Shown in pieces: positions 34,078 to 42,655 of a DNA stretch of 64,000 nucleotides (the first letter of the stretch is position 1; every line of letters begins with the position of its first letter). The notes beneath the pieces were generated by a model. It was not told the DNA's origin, did not search any database, and worked only from the letters and a program-made list of their open reading frames with translations. This DNA comes from Candidatus Anstonellales archaeon. Lineage in GTDB: Archaea > Micrarchaeota > Micrarchaeia > Anstonellales > CG1-02-47-40. Where the stretch lies: positions 1 to 64,000 of the forward strand of contig JAWCQO010000001.1 of the NCBI GenBank assembly GCA_038869735.1. The letters run 5' to 3'. A program made the translations under genes and the position numbers.

Positions 34078-34803
34078 TTACGCACCCATATTCAAAAGAA
34101 GATAAGTAATCGCAGCAATTATTACTATTAGTATAATGAAGTATAAGAGATATTTTTCTAAATAGTATTTTGTTTTTGTCATAAGTCGAGTTAGATGCTG
34201 ATCTATGGTCTTGTCTTTATTTGTATCGTCTTTTATTTGCGCTGAGATTAGTTCTTTTGCATCGTCCGAACTCCCGTCATCTGAGGTGGTCTTGGATGCT
34301 TGATATGTGTGTGTTTGGGGATAGCTATCTTTTTCTTTTTTTACTTCGCCTTTTACAGTTCCTATTCTATTGAATCCTGCTTCTGTGAGGGCCAGAGTTA
34401 TTTTGGCGTTTCGAATAGTGTAGTCGATATAATTGTTGTACACAAGCTTATCGAGTCGGAATGCTACATCTGAGGGTTTAACGCTAATTTCGACAGAAAT
34501 CTTGTCTGGATCGGTAGTTCCGCGCCCTATTGCGGCAAGTATCGTGTCGTCTAATGAGTCTAAGTCCTCTTGGGCCTTTTCTGTTGCACGTTTTAGAAGG
34601 TGCCTTCCGCTCTCCGTTAAACTTACCTTGCTCATTCCTCCTAGTACAGTCTCAAAGTCGATGTATCCTTTTACTTTCATACTTCCAAGTAGGTTTGCGC
34701 TTTCAAAAAATGAGGTGTTTATCTTTGAGCCGAAGCGCTCCACTACAGTATCATCATCTATCCTGCGAAGGACAGCCAGATCTAGAAATGTTAGTTCATC
34801 CAC
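34078..34803 (-). CDS. Membrane-anchored double winged-helix protein
   Basis: An uncharacterised 241-residue protein. Two winged-helix domains are likely, at residues 1-75 (VLGGMSKVSLTESGRHLLKRA) and 80-150 (ISVKPSDVAFRLDKLVYNNY, then LALTEAGFNRIG). A Ser/Asp-rich linker follows, and a single C-terminal membrane helix (LLYFIILIVIIAAITYLLL) anchors it with the DNA-binding part in the cytoplasm. It is first in the operon with acdB and acdA, which suggests it senses something at the membrane and regulates or supports energy metabolism. DNA binding is an inference from fold. Confidence 0.65.
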   Translation of the reverse strand: MDELTFLDLAVLRRIDDDTVVERFGSKINTSFFESANLLGSMKVKGYIDFETVLGGMSKVSLTESGRHLLKRATEKAQEDLDSLDDTILAAIGRGTTDPDKISVEISVKPSDVAFRLDKLVYNNYIDYTIRNAKITLALTEAGFNRIGTVKGEVKKEKDSYPQTHTYQASKTTSDDGSSDDAKELISAQIKDDTNKDKTIDQHLTRLMTKTKYYLEKYLLYFIILIVIIAAITYLLLNMGA

Positions 34804-34858
34804 GCTGAAGAGTTACTTACTTAAATTTTAAAAAGCATTAAGCTTCCTTAGAAGAGAT

Positions 34859-35959
34859 ATGAAAATCTGTTTATACCAAGAAGGATTAGAACAAATGAGA
34901 CGAATCTCTAAATCCGGTATCATCGCAGCCTTTGAGCATATAAAGGAAGCACTTAGAATGAAGAGGATAGTATATACTACAAATATAAAGAAAGGTGACT
35001 TCGACATTTTGCATCTAAATCTTGGGATAGGTCCGCTCTCAAAATATTATGCGGAAAAGTACAAGAAACAAGAAAAGCGAATTATTATACACGCGCATTC
35101 TACTGCGGAAGATTTTGAAGGTAGCTTTCGGTTCTCTAAGAGGCTAAAACCACTTGTAAAAAAGATATTACCTTTCTTCTATGGGTCTGCTGATTTGATT
35201 TTGTGCCCTTCCGAATACACGAAAAAACTTCTGAGAAGATATGGAATCAAAAATGAAATAGAAGTTATTTCTAATGGCGTGAACACAAAAAAATATAGGC
35301 AGAACGATAGAAAGAGAAAAGAGTATAGAAAACGAGAGGGGATAGCGGAGGGGACGCCGCTCGTATTCTGCGTTGGACATGTTTTTTCTAAGAAGGGTGC
35401 ATTGGATTTTGCTAAAATTGCAGAAAGCATGCCTGATTTTCAGTTTAGGTGGTTTGGCACCATTTATAGTCCGTTTCTCGTAGATTATGGAAAACTGGAG
35501 CGCTATATAAAAAATCCCCCTCCAAATCTAAAGTTTACTGGATTTTATGAGGACATAATAGAGGCCTATTCAGCAGGGGACATATTTCTTTTCCCGTCTT
35601 ATGATGAAAATCAAGGTATTGTAATCTTGGAAGCGGCATCGTTTGGCAAACCAATAATAGTGCGGGATATCCCTGCTTATAGAGGGTGGCTTTTTCATGG
35701 AAAAAACTGTCTCAAAGCAAAAACTAACACAGAATTTTGTAAGTATATCAAAATGGTTGCAAAAGACACATCTTTGAGACGGAGACTAGTGGAGGGAGCA
35801 AAAAAACTTGCGGAAGAAAATTCATTAGATAAGGTTGGGGAAAGATTAAAAGAAATTTATCTTAGGGTCCTTTCTAAGAAAGTGATAAAACGCAACAGAA
35901 AATCGCTTATTCCAAAAACGTTGAGATTAAGGCTTGGCCGCCCTATTTTTAGGTTGTGA
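34859..35959 (+). CDS. GT4-family glycosyltransferase
   Basis: A GT-B retaining glycosyltransferase of family 4, possibly making a glycolipid. The N-terminal domain holds DILHLNLGIGPLSKYYAEKY and the IIIHAHSTAEDFE region. The C-terminal donor-binding domain has VISNGVNTKKY, VFCVGHVFSKKG and the E-x7-E motif in ENQGIVILEAASFGKP. The last 25 residues are very basic. 366 aa. It is divergent from the winged-helix/acd operon. Substrate unknown; diglucosyl-diacylglycerol-type synthases are the closest recalled relatives. Confidence 0.85.
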   Translation: MKICLYQEGLEQMRRISKSGIIAAFEHIKEALRMKRIVYTTNIKKGDFDILHLNLGIGPLSKYYAEKYKKQEKRIIIHAHSTAEDFEGSFRFSKRLKPLVKKILPFFYGSADLILCPSEYTKKLLRRYGIKNEIEVISNGVNTKKYRQNDRKRKEYRKREGIAEGTPLVFCVGHVFSKKGALDFAKIAESMPDFQFRWFGTIYSPFLVDYGKLERYIKNPPPNLKFTGFYEDIIEAYSAGDIFLFPSYDENQGIVILEAASFGKPIIVRDIPAYRGWLFHGKNCLKAKTNTEFCKYIKMVAKDTSLRRRLVEGAKKLAEENSLDKVGERLKEIYLRVLSKKVIKRNRKSLIPKTLRLRLGRPIFRL

Positions 35960-36034
35960 GTAGGAAAGCATGAAAACTTTTATTTGAATTAGATGATTAT
36001 TGAGTTCTAAAGTTGTTTTTCATTTATGAACTGA

Positions 36035-36187
36035 ATGAGAACAGCTTGCAAAAGTTCCACATGTCCAGTTCTGTCAAAGAGTCGTTATGCTTCTTTGTCA
36101 GATGCAAAAAATCCTCTAACAGCAATGGGGGAATTTGCCTATAAACGCTGCAGTTATTGGAAAGATTGGTTGGGATTATGTTTTTAG
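36035..36187 (+). CDS. Possible 50-aa cysteine-containing protein
   Basis: A short frame beginning MRTACKSSTCPVLSK and ending with a tryptophan- and cysteine-rich tail (RCSYWKDWLGLCF). Four to five cysteines and a protein-like composition make it worth listing. No ribosome binding site and no well-placed TATA box were found, and it fills the otherwise empty gap between the glycosyltransferase and the HerA-like gene. May be non-coding. Confidence 0.22.
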   Translation: MRTACKSSTCPVLSKSRYASLSDAKNPLTAMGEFAYKRCSYWKDWLGLCF

Positions 36188-36235
36188 AATACAGACACAG
36201 GGTTGGGCTAAACGAATAAAGAAAGACAAGAGACG

Positions 36236-38272
36236 CTATTTTTGTCTCTTTTTAAGAGTTGATTTTTTACTTCGTAGAACTTTTTCGTTTTTTGGAGAGA
36301 GTGTGGAAAAGAAGCTTGATTGCTCCAAGGTTTGGAGCTGGGATGACTTACCTCCGTCTTCTGCAATGCTTTCTGTTTTTAGAGTGTCAGTCTTGAGTTT
36401 ATCTTCTTTTGGATGGATTTGGCTAACTCTCGCTGAAAATGAATTTTGAGATTGTGGCGATAAGAAAGGCAGCGAAGGAGAATTAGGAGATAAGATTTCT
36501 CCATGAGAGTACTTTTCACTCGTTGTATAAGAAGAGTCGGATGGCCTACCCAACTCAGCCTTTCCAATGTCTAATTTTTCATCGTAACCGTACTTTTTTA
36601 TGTCAACAACTCTCAGCTTCATTGGAAGAAGATATTTTTTACCATCAAATAAGCGCACCATACAGTCTCGTTGATTGAGTCTTACAAAAATTTCCTTTTT
36701 GGATTCTTCTATTTCTGTTTGTGAGCGGGCTTTTTTGAAATATTCTTCTACTTTTATCTCCATTATTGAGTTTATTATAGCTGCATCTTCCTTGTTAAGT
36801 TTGAATGCTATTATGTTACGAACATTGGGTAGCACGCTGTCGTGAACATCTTTTATTAGTTGGCCAAGATATTGGACAGAGAAATACATATAAAGATTGA
36901 ACTTTCGTGCTTCTGATAGGATATCACGCATTACAAGCGTCTGTACTCTGTAAAGTTCATCAACGATTAAGATAGTTTTAGTTGTTAGTTTTCCACTCAT
37001 CGCCAGAATGTACATTTGGTTTATAATTGCTCCTGAGAGAAAGTTTATCATGCGTTTACCAAAGAAATTTGGATTGAAGGAGATAACTGTAATGCGGTTC
37101 TTCTCCAACAGATCAGGGAGACTCTCCTTTTTCTTTTCACCTCCAAAATAAATCTCGTATTCTCCTACGAAATTTAAGATTGGGAGGATTGCATCCTTGA
37201 AGTGATGGAGGTATATCTCGTTAAATTCCTCCTCAAAGAAACGTTTGACTTCGTTATTTTTAGATACTGAAAGAAACTCTGCACGTTTCTTAGAGTCAGT
37301 TAGAAGTAGACTTACATTTTTTAGATTCATTTTATCAATTGAAGAAAGGAGGTTGATTGCATAAAAAAGAACTCTTTCGGAATACTTATTTTCCTGTCCG
37401 ATTGAAAATGATAGCAATTGTGCTATAAGCTGAGCTGTAAGGGGCGTTTTAGTGCCGACCTCAAGTGGCTCTATATAGTTGTCTATTAGATTAACTATCT
37501 TATCTTTTGGAAATAGAGGGCTAAACTCTCCATGAGGGTCTATCAAAACGATTCTTACATCGTCTTTGTATTTCTGCGATATTGCTTTGGTGAGTATAAA
37601 AAGCAGCTTACTTTTACCTGTTCCGGATGCCCCAGCTATGAGCGTATGCTGGAAGACATCAAAATTGTCCACTCCTAGCGTAAGACCCGTTTCTTCAAAA
37701 ACAGGATATTGGGATGAGACAGACATCTTCTTGGGGACAGGTTCCAACACTTCTATATAGACTGAGGGGTTCTTTGCAAGATCGACTATAAGGAATTTTT
37801 CTGGAGAAGTGGATATAAATATACTTTTCTTGCTATGTTCATCTATAGCTGTTCCAGTTGCTATAAACTTTCCAAAGATTTTTAGTATTGTGAGATGGAC
37901 TTCATCAATTTTTTCTTTTAGGAGAAAACTGAGGAAATCTTGGGAGCCTATCAGAACATAAATTTTTGGAACTGGAAAAAAAGAGCTCTTTTTTGAAAGT
38001 TCAATATCAAAAGGGTCAGAGAGCTTGTATGGGAAAAGCAGCATTGATATTTCATCAAGATTCTTTTTTTCATGGATGAAAAATTGTACTGTGTTTAACT
38101 TTCTTGTTATAATGAGCGTTATTATGTTCGGGGAGAGGATATCTGAAAGGTCCAAAAATCCAAAGAGGGGGAGGCGGGACTTCATTATTTGAGTAAAAAA
38201 ATTCTTGACGTCATTCTCACTAATCTTCTCGGAGTATAGCAGAACTTCCCGTACTCTTTCTTTTTTGGCCAT
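36236..38272 (-). CDS. HerA/VirB4-type P-loop ATPase
   Basis: A 678-residue ATPase of the HerA-FtsK superfamily, a hexameric motor that moves DNA or protein. An N-terminal alpha/beta domain covers residues 1-200. Walker A is GASGTGKS at 214-221, followed by VLIDPHGEFSPLF, and Walker B is ILIVDELYRV. SVQYLGQLI is the sensor/arginine region of the family. A serine- and lysine-rich, probably disordered tail fills the last 130 residues. No nurA, mre11 or secretion gene is adjacent, so its substrate is unknown. VirB4/TraG-like coupling ATPase of an archaeal conjugation or pilus system is the alternative. Confidence 0.8.
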   Translation of the reverse strand: MAKKERVREVLLYSEKISENDVKNFFTQIMKSRLPLFGFLDLSDILSPNIITLIITRKLNTVQFFIHEKKNLDEISMLLFPYKLSDPFDIELSKKSSFFPVPKIYVLIGSQDFLSFLLKEKIDEVHLTILKIFGKFIATGTAIDEHSKKSIFISTSPEKFLIVDLAKNPSVYIEVLEPVPKKMSVSSQYPVFEETGLTLGVDNFDVFQHTLIAGASGTGKSKLLFILTKAISQKYKDDVRIVLIDPHGEFSPLFPKDKIVNLIDNYIEPLEVGTKTPLTAQLIAQLLSFSIGQENKYSERVLFYAINLLSSIDKMNLKNVSLLLTDSKKRAEFLSVSKNNEVKRFFEEEFNEIYLHHFKDAILPILNFVGEYEIYFGGEKKKESLPDLLEKNRITVISFNPNFFGKRMINFLSGAIINQMYILAMSGKLTTKTILIVDELYRVQTLVMRDILSEARKFNLYMYFSVQYLGQLIKDVHDSVLPNVRNIIAFKLNKEDAAIINSIMEIKVEEYFKKARSQTEIEESKKEIFVRLNQRDCMVRLFDGKKYLLPMKLRVVDIKKYGYDEKLDIGKAELGRPSDSSYTTSEKYSHGEILSPNSPSLPFLSPQSQNSFSARVSQIHPKEDKLKTDTLKTESIAEDGGKSSQLQTLEQSSFFSTLSPKNEKVLRSKKSTLKKRQK

Positions 38273-38332
38273 GTAATTTTATGAGCATAGAAGACTTTAA
38301 ATAATTCCTTTTCAGCACACCAGCTTAAAGAG

Positions 38333-38465
38333 AGCCTCTGGCGAGGATTGCACTCGCGACCTCGTCCTTTCTGGACATATTGATTGGATTTATTGACTTC
38401 TTGTTGGATATATCAACGTTCTTGTGCATACCAAGGACGCGCTCTAACTACTGAGCTACAGAGGC
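38333..38465 (-). tRNA. tRNA-Thr (GGT) with a 60-nt intron and unusual elbow
   Basis: On the minus strand the acceptor GCCTCTG pairs with CAGAGGC and T73 is at 38333. D-stem GCTC/GAGC and anticodon stem CGTCC/GGACG are complete, and the anticodon GGT is at 38430-38432. The intron 38369-38428 is at 37/38 with a full bulge-helix-bulge (TTGG pairing CCAG). T-stem GCGAG/CTCGC is perfect, but the T-loop is TGCAATC, with G in place of the near-universal T55. The D-loop AGTAGTTA lacks the GG pair. The other tRNA-Thr in the window has normal loops. Confidence 0.9.
38369..38428 (-). other. Intron of tRNA-Thr (GGT)
   Basis: Sixty nucleotides between positions 37 and 38. The four bases TTGG (32-35) pair with CCAG just before the 3' bulge, and each bulge is three bases cut after the second, as the splicing endonuclease requires. 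Confidence 0.85.
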
Positions 38466-38490
38466 ACGTATAATTTAGTTGTTTAACATC

Positions 38491-39753
38491 TTATGCTTTA
38501 ATAGTTTCTTCTCTTCTTGGACCTAGTGAGATAATCGAGACAGGAACTTGACAAAAGTCAGAAATAAAATTGATGTATTCCTTGCAGTTTGAGTCAAGTT
38601 GCTCAAAACTTTTTATTCCTTGGTTGAGGCCCCAACCAGAAAACTCTTTATATATAGGAACGCATTGGGATAAAATGGACGGTTGGGAAGGATAGGAAGT
38701 TAATGTTTTTCCTTTGTATTCATATGCGATACATGCTTTTATTTTGTGGATTCCTGAGAGAGTGTCGATTTTAGTAAGTGCGATTTCATCGACGCCGTTT
38801 AATCTACAGGCATATTTTACTGCAACTAAGTCAAGCCAACCTATTCTTCGTGGCCTACCAGTAGTTGTACCGTATTCACTGCCTTTATTGCGTATGTAAT
38901 TTGCTTGTTTTTTTGGCAATTCCGTCGGAAGAGGACCGTTACCTACACGTGAAGTGTAAGCCTTAACTACACCTATGATTTTTCCGATCTTTTTAGGTGA
39001 GAGGCCAACTCCTGTGCAAACGCCACCTGCAATTACACTTGAAGAGGTGCAGAAGGGGTAAACTCCGTGGTCAATATCTAACAGTGCGCCCTGTGCCGCT
39101 TCAAACAAGACGCTTTTGCCATTGTCTATAGCTTCATTTACTTCTGCTGAGACGTCTGAACCATATTTTTTTAATTTTGTACCATATTCTATGTATTCTT
39201 TAGAGAAGTCTTTAAACTCGCTAGTTTCTTTGATTGGATAGAGAGATAACAATTTCTTTACTCGTTTATAAGCAAACTCCATCTTTTTCTTTATTAGGTA
39301 TTTATTTATTAGATCCTCAAACCGGATGCCTACGCGTGCATACTTATCTGCGTAAGCTGGGGCGATTCCGCTTCTGGTTGACCCTGCACCTCTTTTTCCT
39401 TGTACACTATCCTCTAGTTTATCCAAAATGCGATGATATGGAGTGATTATATGTGTTTTATAGTCTATGCCTAAGTTTACCTGTATGCCTAAACTCTTCA
39501 GTGAGTCTATTTCTGAGAGGGTAACTGAAGGGTCAAGAACTACTCCCGAACCTATTAAGACTCTCTTTCCCGATATGACTCCGCAAGGAAGTAGATGAAA
39601 TCTGTAAGTTTTGTTGTCTACGATAACTGTATGCCCTGCATTATTGCCCCCATTAAAGCGAACAACTAAATCTGCTGAGGCGGCGAGATAATCTGCTATT
39701 TTCCCTTTTCCTTCATCTCCCCATTGAAGACCAACAACTACGGTGGATGACAA
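38491..39753 (-). CDS. purA: Adenylosuccinate synthetase
   Basis: Joins IMP and aspartate with GTP, the first step from IMP to AMP. The P-loop and catalytic base are in GLQWGDEGKGKIADYL (residues 8-23). NNAGHTV holds the catalytic His, and GAGSTRSGIAPAYADK, YTSRVGNGPLPTEL and TTTGRPRRIGWLD are family signatures. At 420 aa it is the full-length form, with the insertions that several hyperthermophilic archaeal enzymes lack. A stand-alone gene, 25 nt from the tRNA-Thr gene and 34 nt from the DHH gene. Confidence 0.97.
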   Translation of the reverse strand: MSSTVVVGLQWGDEGKGKIADYLAASADLVVRFNGGNNAGHTVIVDNKTYRFHLLPCGVISGKRVLIGSGVVLDPSVTLSEIDSLKSLGIQVNLGIDYKTHIITPYHRILDKLEDSVQGKRGAGSTRSGIAPAYADKYARVGIRFEDLINKYLIKKKMEFAYKRVKKLLSLYPIKETSEFKDFSKEYIEYGTKLKKYGSDVSAEVNEAIDNGKSVLFEAAQGALLDIDHGVYPFCTSSSVIAGGVCTGVGLSPKKIGKIIGVVKAYTSRVGNGPLPTELPKKQANYIRNKGSEYGTTTGRPRRIGWLDLVAVKYACRLNGVDEIALTKIDTLSGIHKIKACIAYEYKGKTLTSYPSQPSILSQCVPIYKEFSGWGLNQGIKSFEQLDSNCKEYINFISDFCQVPVSIISLGPRREETIKA

Positions 39754-39787
39754 GAAAGCACCCTACAAATTAAGGATATATGTATTT

Positions 39788-40729
39788 TTATTTCTGTAGT
39801 TTTTCTAATACACGCCCCTTGCAAAAAGAGAGGATCTCTTCTGCCTTTTCTGGACAATCTCCGTCATAACCTGCTGCATACGGGTGGCCTCCTCCACTTC
39901 CTCCAAATACCGCTGAAACTTGGCTCATTATTGAGGAAAGGTCAACGACACTCATCCCTGCTCTGCTTACTCTTGCAGAAATTCTCAGCTGCTTTTTTCC
40001 CTTGTGGGCTACGAATGCGAAATCAGCACCAGCATACACCAAAGTTGATGCTACATGTGCCTCAAAGGAGTTTACGATAGCAGTAACTACTAAAAAGTTG
40101 CCTTTTCTTTCAAAGTTGACTCCTTGCATTGCACGCAGCATTTCAAAACGCTGGGATATGTCTGTTGGAGTATGGATTTGTTCAAGAAGCTCGTAATAAG
40201 TAATACCTGCTTTGCAGAGGAGTCGGCTAACGGTCTGGAAGGTTTTGTTGCTTGCACTTCTAAAGTGCGCGCTGTCTGAAACTATACCTGCAAGAAGACA
40301 TAGGGCTATTTTCTTGGTTATTTTGGTTTGTGGGATTAATGAGCAGAGAACTTCGCAGGTTGCGCACGAGTTAGGGTCGATTACTGAAGTTGTAGAAGGG
40401 ATAAGATCCTGATGAGGCGGGTGATGATCAATAATCAAATCAACCTTATCAGCCTTTAGATTGGGTACCAGAATACGAGAATTACAGTCAAGTAATACTA
40501 TTGATGAGAAGTTCGAGAGATTTGCTTCTGAGATACGCTCTATTTTGATGCCCAGACTTTCTGCAAGTTTGCGTGATTCAGCATTTATGGAATCCTGCAT
40601 GAAGATTGTGGATTTTGGTAAAAAAAAGTAAAGGGCAGAGGCCGAAGCAACTGCATCTAGATCCCCTTGCGAATGAAAAGTGAGTAAGACATTTGAGCTA
40701 TAAAGTCTTTTGAGTGGGTTCACATGCAT
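39788..40729 (-). CDS. NrnA-like DHH phosphoesterase
   Basis: A DHH/DHHA1 protein similar to bacterial NrnA/Orn nanoRNases and c-di-AMP/pAp phosphatases. Motifs are FHSQGDLDAVAS (metal Asp pair), VLLDCNSR, IIDHHPPH (DHH) and the C-terminal GGSGGGHPYAAGY. SDSAHFRSASNKT matches the fourth metal motif of the NrnA branch. ATG 40729 has GGTGAG about 10 nt upstream; GTG 40744 is the alternative. Length 313 aa. Likely degrades short oligonucleotides or cyclic dinucleotides. Confidence 0.85.
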   Translation of the reverse strand: MHVNPLKRLYSSNVLLTFHSQGDLDAVASASALYFFLPKSTIFMQDSINAESRKLAESLGIKIERISEANLSNFSSIVLLDCNSRILVPNLKADKVDLIIDHHPPHQDLIPSTTSVIDPNSCATCEVLCSLIPQTKITKKIALCLLAGIVSDSAHFRSASNKTFQTVSRLLCKAGITYYELLEQIHTPTDISQRFEMLRAMQGVNFERKGNFLVVTAIVNSFEAHVASTLVYAGADFAFVAHKGKKQLRISARVSRAGMSVVDLSSIMSQVSAVFGGSGGGHPYAAGYDGDCPEKAEEILSFCKGRVLEKLQK

Positions 40730-40798
40730 CTTAATTTTTCTCACCCTAATTGGTCTTTTAGAGATTTTTGATTTCTTACTTTTTTGTTACTCTTTCTG

Positions 40799-41134
40799 TT
40801 AATAAGCTTCTTTTTTTGATTCTGCTCGTTCTACGGTTTCCTTTATCTCATTCATTCTTTTGGTTATTCTTTCTTCTTGCTTTTCTATCATTTTCGCTCT
40901 GAGTTTAATGGCTTCAACTTGAGCATCAAGTGCTGCAGCGGTATCTTTAGGGTTAGATTCTATGAGAACACCGCCTACCGCCCGAAATATTTGGCCTTTT
41001 GCTGACTTCAATTCTTCCTTTGCGACTTTTATTTCTTCTTCTTGAAGAAGTAGCTGTTGCTTTTGCCCAATCACGGCTAACAGTTGGCGTTGAAGGTTCT
41101 GAAATTCGTTTATTGCATCAGCAATATTTACCAC
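40799..41134 (-). CDS. pfdB: Prefoldin beta subunit
   Basis: A 111-residue coiled-coil chaperone subunit that captures unfolded proteins for the thermosome. Long N- and C-terminal helices flank the short hairpin region (AVGGVLIESNP), the beta-prefoldin layout. GTG 41134 is preferred because GGGTG lies 6-7 nt upstream; GTG 41143 would add three residues. It ends the leftward exosome/ribosome operon, following pcc1, the usual archaeal order. Confidence 0.92.
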   Translation of the reverse strand: MVNIADAINEFQNLQRQLLAVIGQKQQLLLQEEEIKVAKEELKSAKGQIFRAVGGVLIESNPKDTAAALDAQVEAIKLRAKMIEKQEERITKRMNEIKETVERAESKKEAY

Positions 41135-41174
41135 ACAAATCACCCGCCATCAATAAAACCTATTCATATTCTAA

Positions 41175-41432
41175 CTATTCTCTCACCTTTGTTTCATCTA
41201 TCTCATCTACATCTTTTATTACTTGTGCAAGCCTTAAGATTGAATTGAGATGAGCTCGAAGTGCTACTAAGTCTTTGGAGCTAATGGTTATTATTAAAGT
41301 TTTGCCAGATAGAGACATTGAGAGTGAGCTTCTATTTTTATTTTCTTCTTCACAAGAAAGTGAAGAGTAAGCGTTTTTGGCTGTCTTATTGTCCGGAAAT
41401 GAAAGCTCAAGAGTGCATTTATGTTGATGCAT
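41175..41432 (-). CDS. pcc1: KEOPS complex subunit Pcc1
   Basis: An 85-residue dimerisation subunit of the KEOPS complex, which makes t6A at position 37 of ANN-decoding tRNAs. The fold is beta-beta-alpha with the conserved core ITISSKDLVALRAHLNSILR. A GAGGAGTG site is 11-12 nt before the ATG. Flanked by rpoP and prefoldin beta, its normal archaeal location. Kae1, Bud32 and Cgi121 are not in the window; the carbamoyltransferase at 1.9 kb has a Kae1-like domain but is not Kae1. Confidence 0.9.
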   Translation of the reverse strand: MHQHKCTLELSFPDNKTAKNAYSSLSCEEENKNRSSLSMSLSGKTLIITISSKDLVALRAHLNSILRLAQVIKDVDEIDETKVRE

Positions 41433-41452
41433 TACAATTCATCACTCCTCTG

Positions 41453-41584
41453 TCAGTCCGTGGTGATTGTCTTTGCAACTGGTTTTCTTTTTTTGTAAAG
41501 AATTCGTGAGCCGCATTTTGTGCAACGCACAGATTTTCCAGACAGCGCCTTTATCTCTTCTTTACATTTTCTGCACACATACAT
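41453..41584 (-). CDS. rpoP: RNA polymerase subunit P (Rpb12)
   Basis: A 43-residue zinc-ribbon subunit at the Rpb3/Rpb10 assembly platform (RpoD/RpoN). Cysteines C4, C7, C21 and C24 (YVCRKC, CTKCG) bind zinc, and SRILYKKRKP is the conserved C-terminal motif. Small but complete. It lies between rpl37ae and pcc1, which is the standard archaeal order and supports the call. Confidence 0.93.
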   Translation of the reverse strand: MYVCRKCKEEIKALSGKSVRCTKCGSRILYKKRKPVAKTITTD

Positions 41585-41600
41585 CAGAATACCACCTTTC

Positions 41601-41840
41601 TCAAGAATGTGACATTTCTTCTAAAAGCTTTTTTATGTGAGAGCCGGCTTCGCTTGAGAGGGAATAAGCTGCACCTGCAATCATTGTAGCACATGCGCGA
41701 CATTTCCATATAGAGAAAGAAACTCGCTTGACTCTTTTCTTACCGCACTTAGGGCATATGTACTTAAAGCGTTTTGAAATATTCGCCTTTGCAGCTAACT
41801 CTCGAAGAGATGCTCCTCCTCTAACGGCTTGCTTGACCAT
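41601..41840 (-). CDS. rpl37ae: Ribosomal protein L37Ae (eL43)
   Basis: A 79-residue zinc-binding large-subunit protein. The C-x2-C and C-x2-C ribbon is ICPKCGKKRVKRV and WKCRACA, and RFGASLR-type N-terminal sequence appears as RGGASLRELA. GGAAY-type end appears as MIAGAAYSLSSE. Slightly shorter at the N-terminus than most archaeal members. Located between rrp42 and rpoP as in other archaea. Confidence 0.93.
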   Translation of the reverse strand: MVKQAVRGGASLRELAAKANISKRFKYICPKCGKKRVKRVSFSIWKCRACATMIAGAAYSLSSEAGSHIKKLLEEMSHS

Positions 41841-41844
41841 TTGC

Positions 41845-42639
41845 TCACCCTTTGTTCAGTATATTTCTTAACTCGTCTCCCTTTTTAAAGGCAAGATCTA
41901 TGAGCATAAGAACCTCATCTTTTGAAAACGACCCCCATCCCCCTTTCTGCATCGAACAAACAAAACCAGGGATAGTTGAGATTGTAAGTCTACATTCCAT
42001 CCCACGCTCTTCGTCAAGAGAGGGGTCAAGTAAAATGTGCTTGCCGAATTTTGCAAATGTACAGCTTACAACTTTTTCTTTGATCTCGAGATTGCTACTG
42101 TATTCTCCAACTATTATCTCTCCGTTTTCGATCTTTGGTAATCTAGTTGAAGAAAGTGCAGCCATTCCTGCAAGCAAAGCAGCATCGAAAAGATTGCCGT
42201 CGTGATCAAGAACATAAAGGTCAAGATATAAAGCAAGGACCTTTCCTTCTTCTATAAAAAATGACTTAAGGTCGAAGGTTTCTGAACTTCTGATTCCTCT
42301 ATCAACGACGCGAGCTAATTCGATAGCCTCTGGAGAGGGAGGGCCCGGTTCAAACATAAAAGAGCCGATAGGGGTAAATTCGGCTGAAGTCGAAAAGATT
42401 CCTTCATTCGGCTTATCGGCAAATGGAGGAGCTATCCCGAATTTGATGCCTGCCAAAACTTGAGTCTTTCCTATTGAAGCAAGAGCTGATCCCTCGGCGT
42501 TTTCAAAAATATTTTTTTGAAGAGTTATTGGACGATATTCGTCCTCTTTTCTTCCATCAGGGCGCTCATTCTTTTCAAGAAGTCGCTTTATGTGGTCCTT
42601 TTTTATTTCTGCAAGAATATCTTCATTTGTCATTTCCAT
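41845..42639 (-). CDS. rrp42: Exosome subunit Rrp42
   Basis: The non-catalytic RNase PH-like subunit of the archaeal exosome ring, alternating with Rrp41. The RNase PH fold is visible from RPDGRKEDEYRPI, through the ring-interface region (FGIAPPFADKPNEG) and PGPPSPEAIELARVVDRGIR. It lacks the catalytic Asp pair seen in Rrp41. Length 264 aa is normal. It directly follows rrp41, with a 16-nt gap. Confidence 0.96.
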   Translation of the reverse strand: MEMTNEDILAEIKKDHIKRLLEKNERPDGRKEDEYRPITLQKNIFENAEGSALASIGKTQVLAGIKFGIAPPFADKPNEGIFSTSAEFTPIGSFMFEPGPPSPEAIELARVVDRGIRSSETFDLKSFFIEEGKVLALYLDLYVLDHDGNLFDAALLAGMAALSSTRLPKIENGEIIVGEYSSNLEIKEKVVSCTFAKFGKHILLDPSLDEERGMECRLTISTIPGFVCSMQKGGWGSFSKDEVLMLIDLAFKKGDELRNILNKG

Positions 42640-42655
42640 AAGATTTCACCTTAAT

